In this document: piece by piece, positions 8,317 through 16,885 of the stretch
Position numbering within the stretch: the stretch's first letter is position 1
How the letters are laid out: the number at the start of each line of letters is the position of its first letter
Source: Actinoplanes teichomyceticus ATCC 31121
Lineage (GTDB): Bacteria > Actinomycetota > Actinomycetes > Mycobacteriales > Micromonosporaceae
Length of the DNA: 64,000 bases
Assembly (NCBI RefSeq): GCF_003711105.1
Contig: NZ_CP023865.1
Location: 4,799,001 to 4,863,000, forward strand
Direction of reading: 5' to 3'
Program-made: the position numbers and the translations under genes
The notes under the pieces: generated by a model
Seen by the model: only the letters and a program-made list of their open reading frames with translations
Database searches by the model: none
Told to the model about the DNA's origin: nothing

Positions 8317-9798
8317 TTGAAGCGTAAACTGAAACTCGTTCTGGCGTCAGCAGTGGCCGTGGCCACTGTTTCGACGGTGGCGTTCTTCGCCCTGCCGGCC
8401 AGCGCGGAGGCCGCCTCGTTCGCGGTGACGAACTCCTGGAATGCGGGATACCAGGGCGAGGTCACGGTCAGCAACCCCTCCTCCTCCAAGATCGACACCT
8501 GGAAGGTCGAGATCACCCTCCCGGCCGGGTCGACGGTCAACCAGTCCTGGAACGCGACGCTCGCCGCCTCCGGACAGAACTTCACCTTCACCCCGGCCGG
8601 CTGGAACGCCACGATCGCCGGCGGCGCCTCCACCAGCTTCGGCTTCATCGTCAACGGCACCGGCCGCCCGACCTCCTGCAAGGTCAACGGGCAGGCGTGC
8701 ACCGGGCTGACCGGCGCCCCGACGAGCGCGCCGGCCACCACCGCCAGCTCGCGCCCGGCCGGCACCCCCTCCGCGGCGCCGACCACCTCCTCCGCGGCGC
8801 CGAAGCCGACCACCGCGTCGCCGAAGCCGAGCACCGCCACCCCCACGCCGACCAGGACCGCCGCGGCCGGCACCCCGCTCGCCGCCAACGGTCAGCTCAA
8901 GGTGTGCGGGACGAACCTGTGCAACCAGGCCGGCAAGAAGATCCAGCTGCGCGGCGTGAGCAGCCACGGCATCCACTGGTTCCCCAGCTGCTACCCGGGC
9001 GCGGCGCTGGACGCGCTGGCCACCGACTGGAACGCGGACCTGTTCCGGATCGCCATGTACGTCCAGGAGGGCGGCTACGAGTCCGACCCGAACGGCCTCA
9101 CCACCAAGGTGAACACCCTGGTCGACATGGCCGAGGCCCGGGGCATGTACGCCCTGATCGACTTCCACGTCCTCAACCCCGGTGACCCGAGCTTCAACCT
9201 CACCCGGGCCAAGGAGTTCTTCGCCAAGGTCGCCGCGCGCAACGCCGGCAAGAAGAACGTGATCTACGAGATCGCCAACGAGCCGAACGGCGTCAGCTGG
9301 GCCACCATCAAGAACTACGCCGAGCAGGTCATCCCGGTCATCCGGGCGAACGACCCGGACGGCATCGTGATCGTCGGCACCCGCGGCTGGTCCTCGCTCG
9401 GCGTCTCCGAGGGCTCCTCGTCCGCCGAGATCGTCAGCAACCCGGTGAACGCGAGCAACATCATGTACGCGTTCCACTTCTACGCCGCGTCGCACAAGGA
9501 CAACTACCGCGCCGAGGTGCAGAAGGCGGCCGCCTCGCTGCCGCTGTTCGTCACCGAGTTCGGCACGGTCAGCGCGAGTGGTGACGGCGCGGTCGACACG
9601 GCCAGCACCAACGCCTGGATCGACCTGATGGACAAGCTGAAGATCAGCTACGCCAACTGGAACTTCGGCGACAAGAGCGAGGGCAGCTCGATCCTCAAGC
9701 CGGGCGCCTGCTCCAGCGGGTCGTTCTCCGGCACGGGCGCGCTCACCGAGTCGGGCCAGCTGATCCGCTCGCGGATCCGCACCGCTGACGACTTCTGA
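8317..9798 (+). CDS. Secreted GH5 endoglucanase with CBM2 cellulose-binding module
   Basis: The 493-residue product has a signal peptide (about 1-32, ending SAEA). A family-2 carbohydrate-binding module (about 33-130) follows, with surface Trp residues (NSWNAGY, PAGWNAT) and a Cys pair (TSCKVNGQACTG). A Pro/Thr/Ser-rich linker (about 130-190) leads to a GH5 catalytic domain. The general acid/base is Glu322 in EIANEPNG and the nucleophile is about Glu414 in FVTEFGT. GH5/CBM2 enzymes cut beta-1,4-glucan chains outside the cell. The TTG start follows AAAGGTGA. The perfect CebR operator just upstream ties expression to cellulose breakdown products, and a strong terminator follows. Confidence 0.95.
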   Translation: MKRKLKLVLASAVAVATVSTVAFFALPASAEAASFAVTNSWNAGYQGEVTVSNPSSSKIDTWKVEITLPAGSTVNQSWNATLAASGQNFTFTPAGWNATIAGGASTSFGFIVNGTGRPTSCKVNGQACTGLTGAPTSAPATTASSRPAGTPSAAPTTSSAAPKPTTASPKPSTATPTPTRTAAAGTPLAANGQLKVCGTNLCNQAGKKIQLRGVSSHGIHWFPSCYPGAALDALATDWNADLFRIAMYVQEGGYESDPNGLTTKVNTLVDMAEARGMYALIDFHVLNPGDPSFNLTRAKEFFAKVAARNAGKKNVIYEIANEPNGVSWATIKNYAEQVIPVIRANDPDGIVIVGTRGWSSLGVSEGSSSAEIVSNPVNASNIMYAFHFYAASHKDNYRAEVQKAAASLPLFVTEFGTVSASGDGAVDTASTNAWIDLMDKLKISYANWNFGDKSEGSSILKPGACSSGSFSGTGALTESGQLIRSRIRTADDF

Positions 9799-9837
9799 TC
9801 CGACCGAGCCCGCCCTCCCCTGCGCGGGCCGGTGATC

Positions 9838-9869
9838 AAGCGGGCCGGGACCCTACTCCCGGCCCGCTT
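9838..9869 (+). terminator. Hairpin terminator after the GH5 gene
   Basis: A perfect 13-bp stem (AAGCGGGCCGGGA with its complement) encloses the loop CCCTAC. The right arm ends in CTT and runs into a pyrimidine-rich tail, 40 bases after the stop codon. Confidence 0.88.
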
Positions 9870-9887
9870 CTCTGTGCTCATCCCACA

Positions 9888-9897
9888 CTTATATAAG
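9888..9897. promoter_or_regulatory. Possible operator CTTATATAAG ahead of the ArsR-type gene
   Basis: A 10-bp perfect AT-rich palindrome sits in an otherwise GC-rich context, followed by a similar half-site (CTGATAAG, 9904-9911) before the GTG start at 9920. Position and composition suggest an autoregulatory site or promoter element. No experiment-based consensus is matched. Confidence 0.35.
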
Positions 9898-9919
9898 CCT
9901 TTTCTGATAAGGTGGCCCC

Positions 9920-10282
9920 GTGCACGCGTTCGATGTGCTCGGCGACCCGGTACGGCGCCGCATCCTGGAACTGCTCGCCGACGGCGAGCAGACCTCCGGC
10001 GCGGTCACCGCGGTCATCCGGGCGGAGTTCGGCATCTCCCAGCCGGCCGTGTCACAGCACCTGAAGGTGCTGCGCGACAACGGCTTCGCCACCGTCCGCC
10101 CGGACGGCGCGCGCCGGCTGTACGCGGTCGACGACACCGCGCTGCGCCAGGCCGACGAGTGGCTGAGCCGGTTCCGGCGGTTCTGGACGCCGCATCTCGC
10201 CGCGATGGCCACCGAGGTGGCCCGGGGTCGCAGAATGCGCCGTCTGGCCGCGAACGACGAGATCAGGAGCACCGATGATTGA
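9920..10282 (+). CDS. ArsR-family winged-helix regulator
   Basis: The 120-residue protein starts HAFDVLGDPVRRRILELLAD and contains the recognition segment ISQPAVSQHLKVLRDNGF, the core of the ArsR/SmtB winged helix. The metal-binding cysteines of classical arsenic or zinc sensors are absent, so it belongs to the metal-independent branch usually paired with AHSA1-domain proteins. It starts with GTG behind AAGGTGG. Its stop overlaps the start of the AHSA1 gene by eight bases, so the two are translationally coupled. Confidence 0.88.
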   Translation: MHAFDVLGDPVRRRILELLADGEQTSGAVTAVIRAEFGISQPAVSQHLKVLRDNGFATVRPDGARRLYAVDDTALRQADEWLSRFRRFWTPHLAAMATEVARGRRMRRLAANDEIRSTDD

Positions 10283-10907
10283 CGTGACCGAGCAGATCAA
10301 CAGCGTCCGCCGCACCCTCGGCGACCGGGTCCTCGAGGCCGGTACGGCCCGGGTGCTCACCATCAGCCAGAGCTACGACACCGACCTCGACGACCTGTGG
10401 GACGTGGTGACCGTCCCCGAACGCATCGAGCGCTGGTTCCTGCCGGTCTCCGGCGAGCTGCGCGAGGGCGGGAAGTACCAGTTCGAGGGCAACGCCGGGG
10501 GCACCGTCACCCGCTGCGACCGGCCCCGGTCGTTCGCCGCCACCTGGGAGTTCGGCGGGCAGGTCAGCTGGATCGAGGTCCGGCTCACCCCGGAGGCCGG
10601 CGGGCGTACCCGGTTCGTGCTGGAGCACACCGCCCACGTCGACGACCACTGGGACACCTACGGCCCCGGCGCGGTCGGCGTCGGCTGGGACTCGGGGCTG
10701 CTCGGCCTGGCCATGCACCTGGGCGCGCCGGACACGCCGCGCGACACGGACGCCATCATGGCGTGGATGGGGTCGGCGGACGGCAAGCGGTTCATGTGGC
10801 TCAGCAGCCAGGCGTGGGCCGAGGCGAGCGTCGCGGCCGGCGTCGACCCGGCGACGGCCGAGAAGCAGGCGGCGGCGACGTACGCGGCGTACACCGGCGG
10901 CGAGTGA
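10275..10907 (+). CDS. AHSA1/SRPBCC-domain protein, partner of the ArsR regulator
   Basis: The 210-residue protein shows the AHSA1 signature: SQSYDTDLDDLWDVVTVPER, then RWFLPVSGELREGGKYQFEGN and ATWEFGGQVSWIEVRL. The fold is a cavity-forming helix-grip that binds hydrophobic ligands or client proteins. The carboxyl half (about 150-210) extends beyond the usual 150-residue domain. Pairing with an ArsR-type gene, here with an eight-base overlap, is a recurring actinobacterial arrangement. A second such pair lies at 31791-32614 in the opposite gene order. Confidence 0.85.
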   Translation: MIDVTEQINSVRRTLGDRVLEAGTARVLTISQSYDTDLDDLWDVVTVPERIERWFLPVSGELREGGKYQFEGNAGGTVTRCDRPRSFAATWEFGGQVSWIEVRLTPEAGGRTRFVLEHTAHVDDHWDTYGPGAVGVGWDSGLLGLAMHLGAPDTPRDTDAIMAWMGSADGKRFMWLSSQAWAEASVAAGVDPATAEKQAAATYAAYTGGE

Positions 10908-10983
10908 CCCACCGGCGGCACGCGGGGCCGGCGGCAGCACCACGAGCCGGTCCACCGGTGCCCGCCGGTCCCGAGCAGCCCCC

Positions 10984-11492
10984 TCAGCCGTCGGCGCGCA
11001 GCCGCTGCACGACATGGCGGAACCGCACCGCGTCCGCCGCGACGTCGCCGTGGAACCAGACCGGATCGCCGGTCCACGGCGCGGCCAGGGCCTTGTCCCA
11101 GATGGCCAGCAGTGCGTCGCCGTCGGGCAGCGCGGCGGCGGCGTCGCACATCATGCCGTCGTAGGTCAGCAGCGGACCGCCGCGATACCAGCTGTGCCGA
11201 CCCGGCGGCGGTCCGCCGGCCGGGTCCACCGCCCGCAGCGCCAGCAGGAGGTCGGCGAGCGCGACCGCGAGCGCGTCCAGGTCGCCGATCGCCGCGGTGG
11301 CGGCCGGCTCGCCGTCGAGCCAGCGGTAGACCGGCCACGGGTGCGGGAAGCCCTCAGATCAGCGACAGCACGATGTAGGCGATGCCGGAGACCGGCCACG
11401 GGTGCGGGAAGCCCTCCCCCGGCGCGCCGTGGGCCAGCGGACCGGGATCGGCACCGGGAGCCGCCCGGCGAGCACCGGCAGCCGTCCGGCGG
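10984..11492 (-). pseudogene. Decayed aminoglycoside-phosphotransferase-like gene
   Basis: Read from 11492 downwards, the pieces spell a phosphotransferase but in several frames. One frame gives GRLPVLAGRLPVPIPV, a second gives LAHGAPGEGFPHPWPV, and after a stop the third gives PWPVYRWLDGEPATAAIGDL followed later by GDPVWFHGDV. The catalytic HGD is present, but the Asn that normally follows within the HGDxxxxN loop and the whole C-terminal lobe are missing. A 28-base direct repeat (copies at about 11328 and 11389) brackets 33 foreign bases and disrupts the frame. With frameshifts, an internal duplication and truncation at both ends, no functional product is expected. Confidence 0.75.
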
Positions 11493-12503
11493 TCACGAGC
11501 CGTGCGGCGCCCGCTGCGCGCCGGTGAGGCGGGCGGGCAGCTCCGGGCTCCGGCGGTGGGCGCGGACGGCGGCCCAGCCGTCCGCGGCAGCGGCCCGGGC
11601 CGGCCCCAGGTGGTGCCGCACGGCGAGGCGGGCCCGGGCGGCATGGTCGCGCGGCGTACGGCGCGGGGCCGCGCTCAGCTGGTACCCGAACCGGGGCAGC
11701 CGGTCGCCGAAGACCGCCTCGCACCGGCGCAGCTCGGTCGCGCCGAGCCGGGTGTGCCAGCTGCGCACCCGAGCGGTGGTGACCTGCGAGCGGGTCAGCT
11801 CGTGCCAGGTCTTGTAGTCCGGGACGGCCACCCGGGCCTGCTCGGACGGCCGGGTCATGGCCGGGTCGTAGTCCTCGCCGAGGAACCGGCAGATCACCCG
11901 CAGGTGCCGCTCCGGCTCGGCCACCAGGTCCTCGTAGCGGACCTGGTGGTAGACGTCGGCCGGGTACCGGCGCGCGGCATGCGTGGCGAGGTCGGCCGAG
12001 CGCGCCCAGTAATCGATCATCGTGGCCAGGTCGTACGGCGGCCACGGGGTCTCCTTCAGCGAGGCCACGCAGTCCCGGCCGTCGCGCATGATGGTGATGA
12101 TCTGCGCGTCCGGGAACAGGCGCCGGATCACCGGCAGGTGCCGCAGGTAGGCGGGACGCTTGTCACCCCAGCGCGGTTTGCCGAAGCGGTGGGCGTACCG
12201 CTGGAAGACCGTCCCCAGCGCCGAGCCGAGGGTGGGCGGCGCGGCGGTGATCGCCGCGATCGTCTCCTGCGGGTCGAGACCGAGGTCGCCGAACTGCGGG
12301 GAGGCGACGATCCAGCGCGCCAGGGCCGCGCGCCGCGCCGGGTCGCGCAGGTCCCCGAACCGGTGCCGGCGCCGGTAGGCGGTCAGCAGGAAGCGACTCT
12401 CCGGCGGCAGCGCGATGCGCGGGTGCGCATGCAGCATGAGCTGCAACATCGTGGTTCCGGAGCGGGGGCATCCTACGACGAAGATCGGACGGTCGCTGCT
12501 CAT
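11493..12503 (-). CDS. Sulfotransferase family protein
   Basis: The 336-residue protein opens with RPIFVVGCPRSGTTMLQLML, the 5'-phosphosulfate loop of PAPS-dependent sulfotransferases. It later shows IITIMRDGRDCVASL, which contains the 3'-phosphate-binding Arg/Ser region. Such enzymes transfer sulfate from PAPS to carbohydrates, lipids or small metabolites; the acceptor is unknown. ATG at 12503 is chosen because the P-loop begins a few residues later, as is usual. Upstream in-frame sequence is unrelated. The gene is divergent from the methyltransferase at 12751, with a relatively AT-rich gap that should hold both promoters. Confidence 0.88.
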   Translation of the reverse strand: MSSDRPIFVVGCPRSGTTMLQLMLHAHPRIALPPESRFLLTAYRRRHRFGDLRDPARRAALARWIVASPQFGDLGLDPQETIAAITAAPPTLGSALGTVFQRYAHRFGKPRWGDKRPAYLRHLPVIRRLFPDAQIITIMRDGRDCVASLKETPWPPYDLATMIDYWARSADLATHAARRYPADVYHQVRYEDLVAEPERHLRVICRFLGEDYDPAMTRPSEQARVAVPDYKTWHELTRSQVTTARVRSWHTRLGATELRRCEAVFGDRLPRFGYQLSAAPRRTPRDHAARARLAVRHHLGPARAAAADGWAAVRAHRRSPELPARLTGAQRAPHGS

Positions 12504-12750
12504 GCCGCCCACCGTAGAGTATTTGTTGTCCCTTTTGCGAAGATTGTAGGCTCTTGTGCGGCTGAGGCCACGGTGTCGAAGGTTGCGCCCGCCACCGCGA
12601 TGCCGTATGCCGGGCACATGGATGCTGATGAGCTCCGACGTCCCCGGCGCCCGCACGGCGTCATCCCGGACGCCGTCGACGTCCCCCACCGGGCGGTCGT
12701 CGCCTCCCTGCCGCGCAGGGACCGCCCCCAGCCGCCCGGCGGGGACGGCG

Positions 12751-13566
12751 ATGCCTGACGGGTGGCGGTGGGACGACACGCTGTTCCGCGGCAGCGCGGC
12801 CCACTACGAGCGCGGCCGGCTGCCGTACGCGCCCGGCTACGCCGAGACGCTGGCCGCGCACCTCGGCCTGGACGGGCGGGGGCGGCTGCTCGACGTGGGC
12901 TGCGGGCCGGGCACCGTGACCCGGCGGCTCGCGCCGTTCTTCCGGGAGGCGGTCGGGCTGGACCCGGATACGGACATGCTGGCCGAGGCCGAGCGCCGCG
13001 GAGCCGCCGGCACCCGGTGGGTCGCCGGGCGCGCCGAGGACCTGCCGGCCGGGCTGGGCCGGTTCCGGACGGTCGTGTTCGCGCAGTCGTTCCACTGGAC
13101 GGACCGGGAGCGGGTGGCCGCGACCGTGCGGCGGATGCTGGAGCCGGGCGGGGCGGTGGTACACATCGCCGATCTGCCCGACCCGCCACCCGCGACCGCG
13201 CCGCTGCCCCGGCCGGCGCCGCCCTACGACCGGATCGCCGCCCTGGTCCGGCGCCATCTCGGGCCGCTGCGGCGGGCCGGCCGGGGAGTGCTGGTCAACG
13301 GCACGCCCGACGGCGAGGACCGGGTGATGTCGGGGGCCGGGCTCGTCGGCTCGCGCCGGCTCGTCGTACCGGCCGGGCAGGTGGTGACCCGCACCGCCGA
13401 CGACCTGGTGGCGTGGACGTTCTCCCGCTCGGACTCGGCGCCGCATCTGTTCGGTGACCGGCTGGCCGCCTTCGAGACCGAACTGCGCGCGCTGCTGAGC
13501 GGCGGACCCTACGCCGAGCACCTCCGACCGACCGAGATCATGATCTGGCAGGCACCGGACCCGTGA
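12751..13566 (+). CDS. Class I SAM-dependent methyltransferase
   Basis: The 271-residue protein contains motif I LLDVGCGPGTVTRRLA near residue 45, an acidic loop GLDPDTDML and the post-motif region RFRTVVFAQSFHWTDRE. This makes it a Rossmann-fold methyltransferase of the type-11 group. The N-terminal FRGSAAHYERGRLPYAPGYAE is typical of this subfamily. The methyl acceptor is unknown. ATG at 12751 follows a GGGGACGG stretch. It ends 80 bases before the oppositely oriented siderophore-binding gene, with a shared terminator between. Confidence 0.87.
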   Translation: MPDGWRWDDTLFRGSAAHYERGRLPYAPGYAETLAAHLGLDGRGRLLDVGCGPGTVTRRLAPFFREAVGLDPDTDMLAEAERRGAAGTRWVAGRAEDLPAGLGRFRTVVFAQSFHWTDRERVAATVRRMLEPGGAVVHIADLPDPPPATAPLPRPAPPYDRIAALVRRHLGPLRRAGRGVLVNGTPDGEDRVMSGAGLVGSRRLVVPAGQVVTRTADDLVAWTFSRSDSAPHLFGDRLAAFETELRALLSGGPYAEHLRPTEIMIWQAPDP

Positions 13567-13604
13567 CGGCTCGCGCCCGCCCGGCCGGACGGGCCGCCCC
13601 GGCC

Positions 13605-13638
13605 GGGCCCGCCGCTCGATCGCACGAGCGGCGGGCCC
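13605..13638. terminator. Bidirectional hairpin terminator
   Basis: A perfect 14-bp stem (GGGCCCGCCGCTCG with its complement) and a 6-base loop lie between the convergent methyltransferase and siderophore-binding-protein genes. It can serve both. Confidence 0.85.
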
Positions 13639-13646
13639 GCACCACG

Positions 13647-14678
13647 TCAGGCGACCTTCTTGGACTTCTTGATCGCCGCGGTGAGGGCCTCCAGCAGCGG
13701 AGCGGCGCCGTTCCAGGAGTAGATCGGCACGGCCTGCCACGGGAAGACCTGGTTGGCCTTGACCGCGGGCAGCGCGTTCCAGGTCGGCTTGGCGGTCAGG
13801 TCCTTGGGCTGCAGGGTGCCGGTCCGGGCGTCCAGGAAGATGATGTCCGCCTTGTACTTGTCGGCGTTCTCCCAGCTCAGCGACTCATAGTAGTCGGCGC
13901 CCTTGACCTCGGGCATGATCAGCTCGACGCCGAGCTCCTTGAAGTACATCAGGTCGGAGCTGACCGCCGCGCTGGAGACGTAGAAGACGTCCGCGCTGCC
14001 CGAGCCGAACAGCACCCGGATGCCACCGGAGGCCTTGGCGGCGGCGGTCAGGTCGGCGGCGGCCTTCTCGAAGCGCGCCTTGGCCTCGGTGACCTTGGGG
14101 GCGTTCAGGTCGGCGCCCAGCGACTTGGCCAGCTCGGCGTAGCGCTCGATCGGCTTGGTCAGCGGGACCCGGCCGACGGAGATGGCGGCCGCCGGGGCGA
14201 CGCCGAGGATCTTGTCCTTGGACTCGTCCGGGACGTACCAGTACGCGCCCGGGTCGAACATGTGCGTGACGAGCAGGTCGGGGCTGAGCGCCGCGTACTT
14301 CTCGACGGAGAACTCGCCCCACGCGTTGCCGATGATCTGCACCTTGTTGACGTCCAGCGCGCCGGCCTGCGCCTCGGCGGTGCCGTCGGCCTTCTTGGTC
14401 TCGCCGAAGACACCGACGATCTTGTCCTGGAGGCCCAGGTCGACCAGGGCGGCGGCGGTGCCGGTGAAGGTGACGATCTTCGACGGGGTCTTGTCGGCCG
14501 TCAGCTGCTTCGGCACGTCGTCGGTGAAGGTCCACGGGCCGGCGGCGGCGGCCGAGGTGGCCGGCGAGGACGTGTCGTCCTCCTTACCGCCACACGCGCT
14601 CAGCAGGGCGCCGAGGGCCGTGGCGCCGCCCGCGGCGAGCAGGCCACGACGGGACAGGGGAAGGGAGGAAAAAGACAT
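13647..14678 (-). CDS. Siderophore-iron ABC transporter substrate-binding lipoprotein
   Basis: The 343-residue protein starts with a twin-arginine-like stretch (SRRGLLAAGG) and a lipobox (LLSACGG). It should therefore be exported and lipid-anchored. The mature part has the FepB/FecB-type binding-protein layout, with two lobes joined by a long helix, recognisable in TPSKIVTFTGTAAALVDLGL and YESLSWENADKYKADIIFLD. It delivers a ferric siderophore to the permeases encoded divergently at 14858-16842. ATG at 14678 is used; an in-frame GTG lies six bases upstream. An iron box in the shared intergenic region predicts iron repression. Confidence 0.92.
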   Translation of the reverse strand: MSFSSLPLSRRGLLAAGGATALGALLSACGGKEDDTSSPATSAAAAGPWTFTDDVPKQLTADKTPSKIVTFTGTAAALVDLGLQDKIVGVFGETKKADGTAEAQAGALDVNKVQIIGNAWGEFSVEKYAALSPDLLVTHMFDPGAYWYVPDESKDKILGVAPAAAISVGRVPLTKPIERYAELAKSLGADLNAPKVTEAKARFEKAAADLTAAAKASGGIRVLFGSGSADVFYVSSAAVSSDLMYFKELGVELIMPEVKGADYYESLSWENADKYKADIIFLDARTGTLQPKDLTAKPTWNALPAVKANQVFPWQAVPIYSWNGAAPLLEALTAAIKKSKKVA

Positions 14679-14723
14679 GTTCACATCTTTCGCAGGGCTA
14701 CAGACCGGTCGCTCGACCGTGTG

Positions 14724-14742
14724 GATGGTTAGGCTAACCTAA
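14724..14742. promoter_or_regulatory. Iron box (IdeR/DmdR-type operator)
   Basis: The stretch ending GGTTAGGCTAACCTAA matches the 19-bp actinobacterial iron box (TTAGGTTAGGCTAACCTAA) at all but two or three positions, and its centre TTAGGCTAACCTAA is exact. It lies between the divergent binding-protein and permease genes. It is expected to repress both when iron is sufficient. Confidence 0.9.
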
Positions 14743-14857
14743 CGAGCCGAACGCGCGTCAACAGGATCCGCCGGAAGCTGACGGGAGCCCGCCACTGTCC
14801 ACCATCGACACCCTCTCCGACCGGCGGGCGCACACCGAGCCGCCGGCAGCGCGGCGT

Positions 14858-15829
14858 GTGTCCGTCCGCCTGGCAGGGCTCCTGATCGCGCTCGCGGTGC
14901 TGGCCGCCGTGCTGGTGCTCGGCATCGGCTTCGGCGCCCGCTTCCTCTCCCCCGGCCAGGTCTGGGCCGGGCTGGTCGACTCCGGCTCGCCGTACTACCG
15001 GATCGTGCACGAGATGCGCCTGCCCCGTACGCTGCTGGGCCTGATCGTCGGCCTGGCCCTCGGCCTGGCCGGCGCGATCATGCAGGCGCTGACCCGCAAC
15101 CCGCTCGCCGACCCGGGCCTGCTCGGCATCAACGCCGGCGCCTCGGCGGCGGTGGCCACCGCGGCGGCCTTCCTCGGCATCGGCACCTTCGGCAGCTACG
15201 TCTGGTTCGCGCTGCTGGGCGCCGCGATCGTCACCGCGCTGGTCTACGCGGTCGGCGGTGGCCGCGCGGCCACCCCGGCCCGGCTGGCGCTGGCCGGCGC
15301 CGCGCTCAACGCCACGCTGTACTCCTATGTCAGCGCCGCGCTGCTGGCCAACACCGAGTCGATCGAGCGGATGCGCTTCTGGACCGTCGGCTCGCTGGCC
15401 AGCGCGGACTTCGGCACGGTCCGCCGGGTGCTGCCGTTCATCGCGGCCGGCGTGCTGATCGCGCTCGCCTCGGCCCGCGCCCTCAACGCGCTGTCGCTCG
15501 GCGACGACGCGGCCCGCGCGATCGGGGCCCGGCCCGGCCTGATCCGGGTCCTGGTGATCGTGGCGGTCACCCTGCTGTGCGGCGCGGCCACCGCGGCGTG
15601 CGGCCCGATCGTCTTCGTCGGGCTGCTGATCCCGCACCTGGTGCGCCCGTTCACCGGTCCGGACCTGCGCTGGATGCTGCCCTACACCGCGGTGCTGTCC
15701 CCGGTGCTGCTGGTCGGCGCGGACGTGCTCGGCCGGGTGCTGGGCAGCCCCGGCGAGCTGCAGGTCGGTGTGGTCACCGCGGTGCTCGGCGGCCCCCTCT
15801 TCCTCTACCTCGTGCGAGTCGCCAAATGA
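14858..15829 (+). CDS. Siderophore ABC transporter permease (FecCD family), first subunit
   Basis: The 323-residue product is almost entirely membrane-spanning, with eight to ten segments. It contains the FecCD landmarks EMRLPRTLLGLIVGLALGLA, GAIMQALTRNPLADPGLLGI and, near the end, GPIVFVGLLIPHLVRP, the loop that contacts the ATPase. It forms a heterodimeric channel with the next gene. GTG at 14858 is used. In frame 63 bases upstream, a CTG at 14795 sits eight bases after GGGAG and would add STIDTLSDRRAHTEPP; that could be the true start. The stop overlaps the next start (ATGA). Confidence 0.92.
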   Translation: MSVRLAGLLIALAVLAAVLVLGIGFGARFLSPGQVWAGLVDSGSPYYRIVHEMRLPRTLLGLIVGLALGLAGAIMQALTRNPLADPGLLGINAGASAAVATAAAFLGIGTFGSYVWFALLGAAIVTALVYAVGGGRAATPARLALAGAALNATLYSYVSAALLANTESIERMRFWTVGSLASADFGTVRRVLPFIAAGVLIALASARALNALSLGDDAARAIGARPGLIRVLVIVAVTLLCGAATAACGPIVFVGLLIPHLVRPFTGPDLRWMLPYTAVLSPVLLVGADVLGRVLGSPGELQVGVVTAVLGGPLFLYLVRVAK

Positions 15830-16842
15830 TCACCACCACCGTCGGCGGCCGGATCGGCGTCCGTCCACGCGCCGTGCTCGTCGGCGCCGTCGCCCTGCTC
15901 GGCATGGCCGCGCTGGCCGTGCTCACCCTGGGCACCGGCGAGTTCCCGATCGCTCCCGGCGACGTGCTGCGCACCCTGGTGGGGCAGGGCACCGCCGCGC
16001 AGGCATTCATCGTCAACGAGCTGCGCCTGCCCCGGGTGGTCACCGCGATCCTGGTCGGCATGGCGCTGGCGGCCGGTGGCGCGGTCTTCCAGTCGCTGAC
16101 CCGCAACCCGCTGGGCAGCCCGGACGTGCTGGGCATCGCCAACGGCGCGAGCACCGCGGCGCTGGCCGTGGTGATCGCCGGCGGCAGCAGCGCCCAGCTC
16201 TCCCTGGCCGCGGTGGCCGGCGGGGTCGCGGCGGCCCTGCTGATCCAGCTGATCGGCGGCCGGCGGGGCCTGCACGGATACCGCTTCATCCTGATCGGCA
16301 TCGGCATGGCCGCGGTCCTCCAAGGGATCAGCGGCTGGCTGCTGACCAAGGGCGTGCAGATGGAGAACGCCCGCGCCATGCTCTGGCTCACCGGCAGCTT
16401 CGACGGCCGCGGCTGGGAGGACGCGCTGCCGCTGCTGGGCGTGCTGGCCGTCGCCGTCCCGCTGCTGACCCTGGGGTGCGGACCGGGCCTGCGGATGCTG
16501 GAGATGGGCGACGACATCGCGACCGGTCTGGGCATCCCGGTCCGGCGGGTGCGCGGCACCGCCCTGCTGACCGGTGCGCTGGTCGTCGCCTGCGCGGCGG
16601 CCGCGGCCGGCCCGGTGAACTTCGTCGCGCTGATCGCCCCGAACGTCACCCGGCGGCTGACCCGGGCCCCGGGCCCCAACCTGCTGCCGTCGATGGCGAT
16701 CGGCGCGCTGCTCACCGTCGGCGCGGACTGGCTGGCCATGCACTCGGGGTACCCGCTGCCGGTGGGCGTGGTGACCGGCGCGCTGGGCGGCGTCTACCTC
16801 GTCTGGCTGCTCACCACCGAACGCAGGGCCGGCCGGATCTGA
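15826..16842 (+). CDS. Siderophore ABC transporter permease (FecCD family), second subunit
   Basis: The 338-residue membrane protein is a paralogue of the preceding permease, with the same landmarks: ELRLPRVVTAILVGMALAAG, GAVFQSLTRNPLGSPDVLGI and GPVNFVALIAPNVTRRLTRA. The pair forms the transmembrane pathway for the iron-siderophore complex. The ATG shares four bases (ATGA) with the stop of the first permease, indicating translational coupling and equal stoichiometry. It is expected to be transcribed from the iron-box promoter. Confidence 0.93.
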   Translation: MITTTVGGRIGVRPRAVLVGAVALLGMAALAVLTLGTGEFPIAPGDVLRTLVGQGTAAQAFIVNELRLPRVVTAILVGMALAAGGAVFQSLTRNPLGSPDVLGIANGASTAALAVVIAGGSSAQLSLAAVAGGVAAALLIQLIGGRRGLHGYRFILIGIGMAAVLQGISGWLLTKGVQMENARAMLWLTGSFDGRGWEDALPLLGVLAVAVPLLTLGCGPGLRMLEMGDDIATGLGIPVRRVRGTALLTGALVVACAAAAAGPVNFVALIAPNVTRRLTRAPGPNLLPSMAIGALLTVGADWLAMHSGYPLPVGVVTGALGGVYLVWLLTTERRAGRI

Positions 16843-16885
16843 TGGCGAGGCCGTCCACGACCACGAGGAACACAGGAGCACACCC

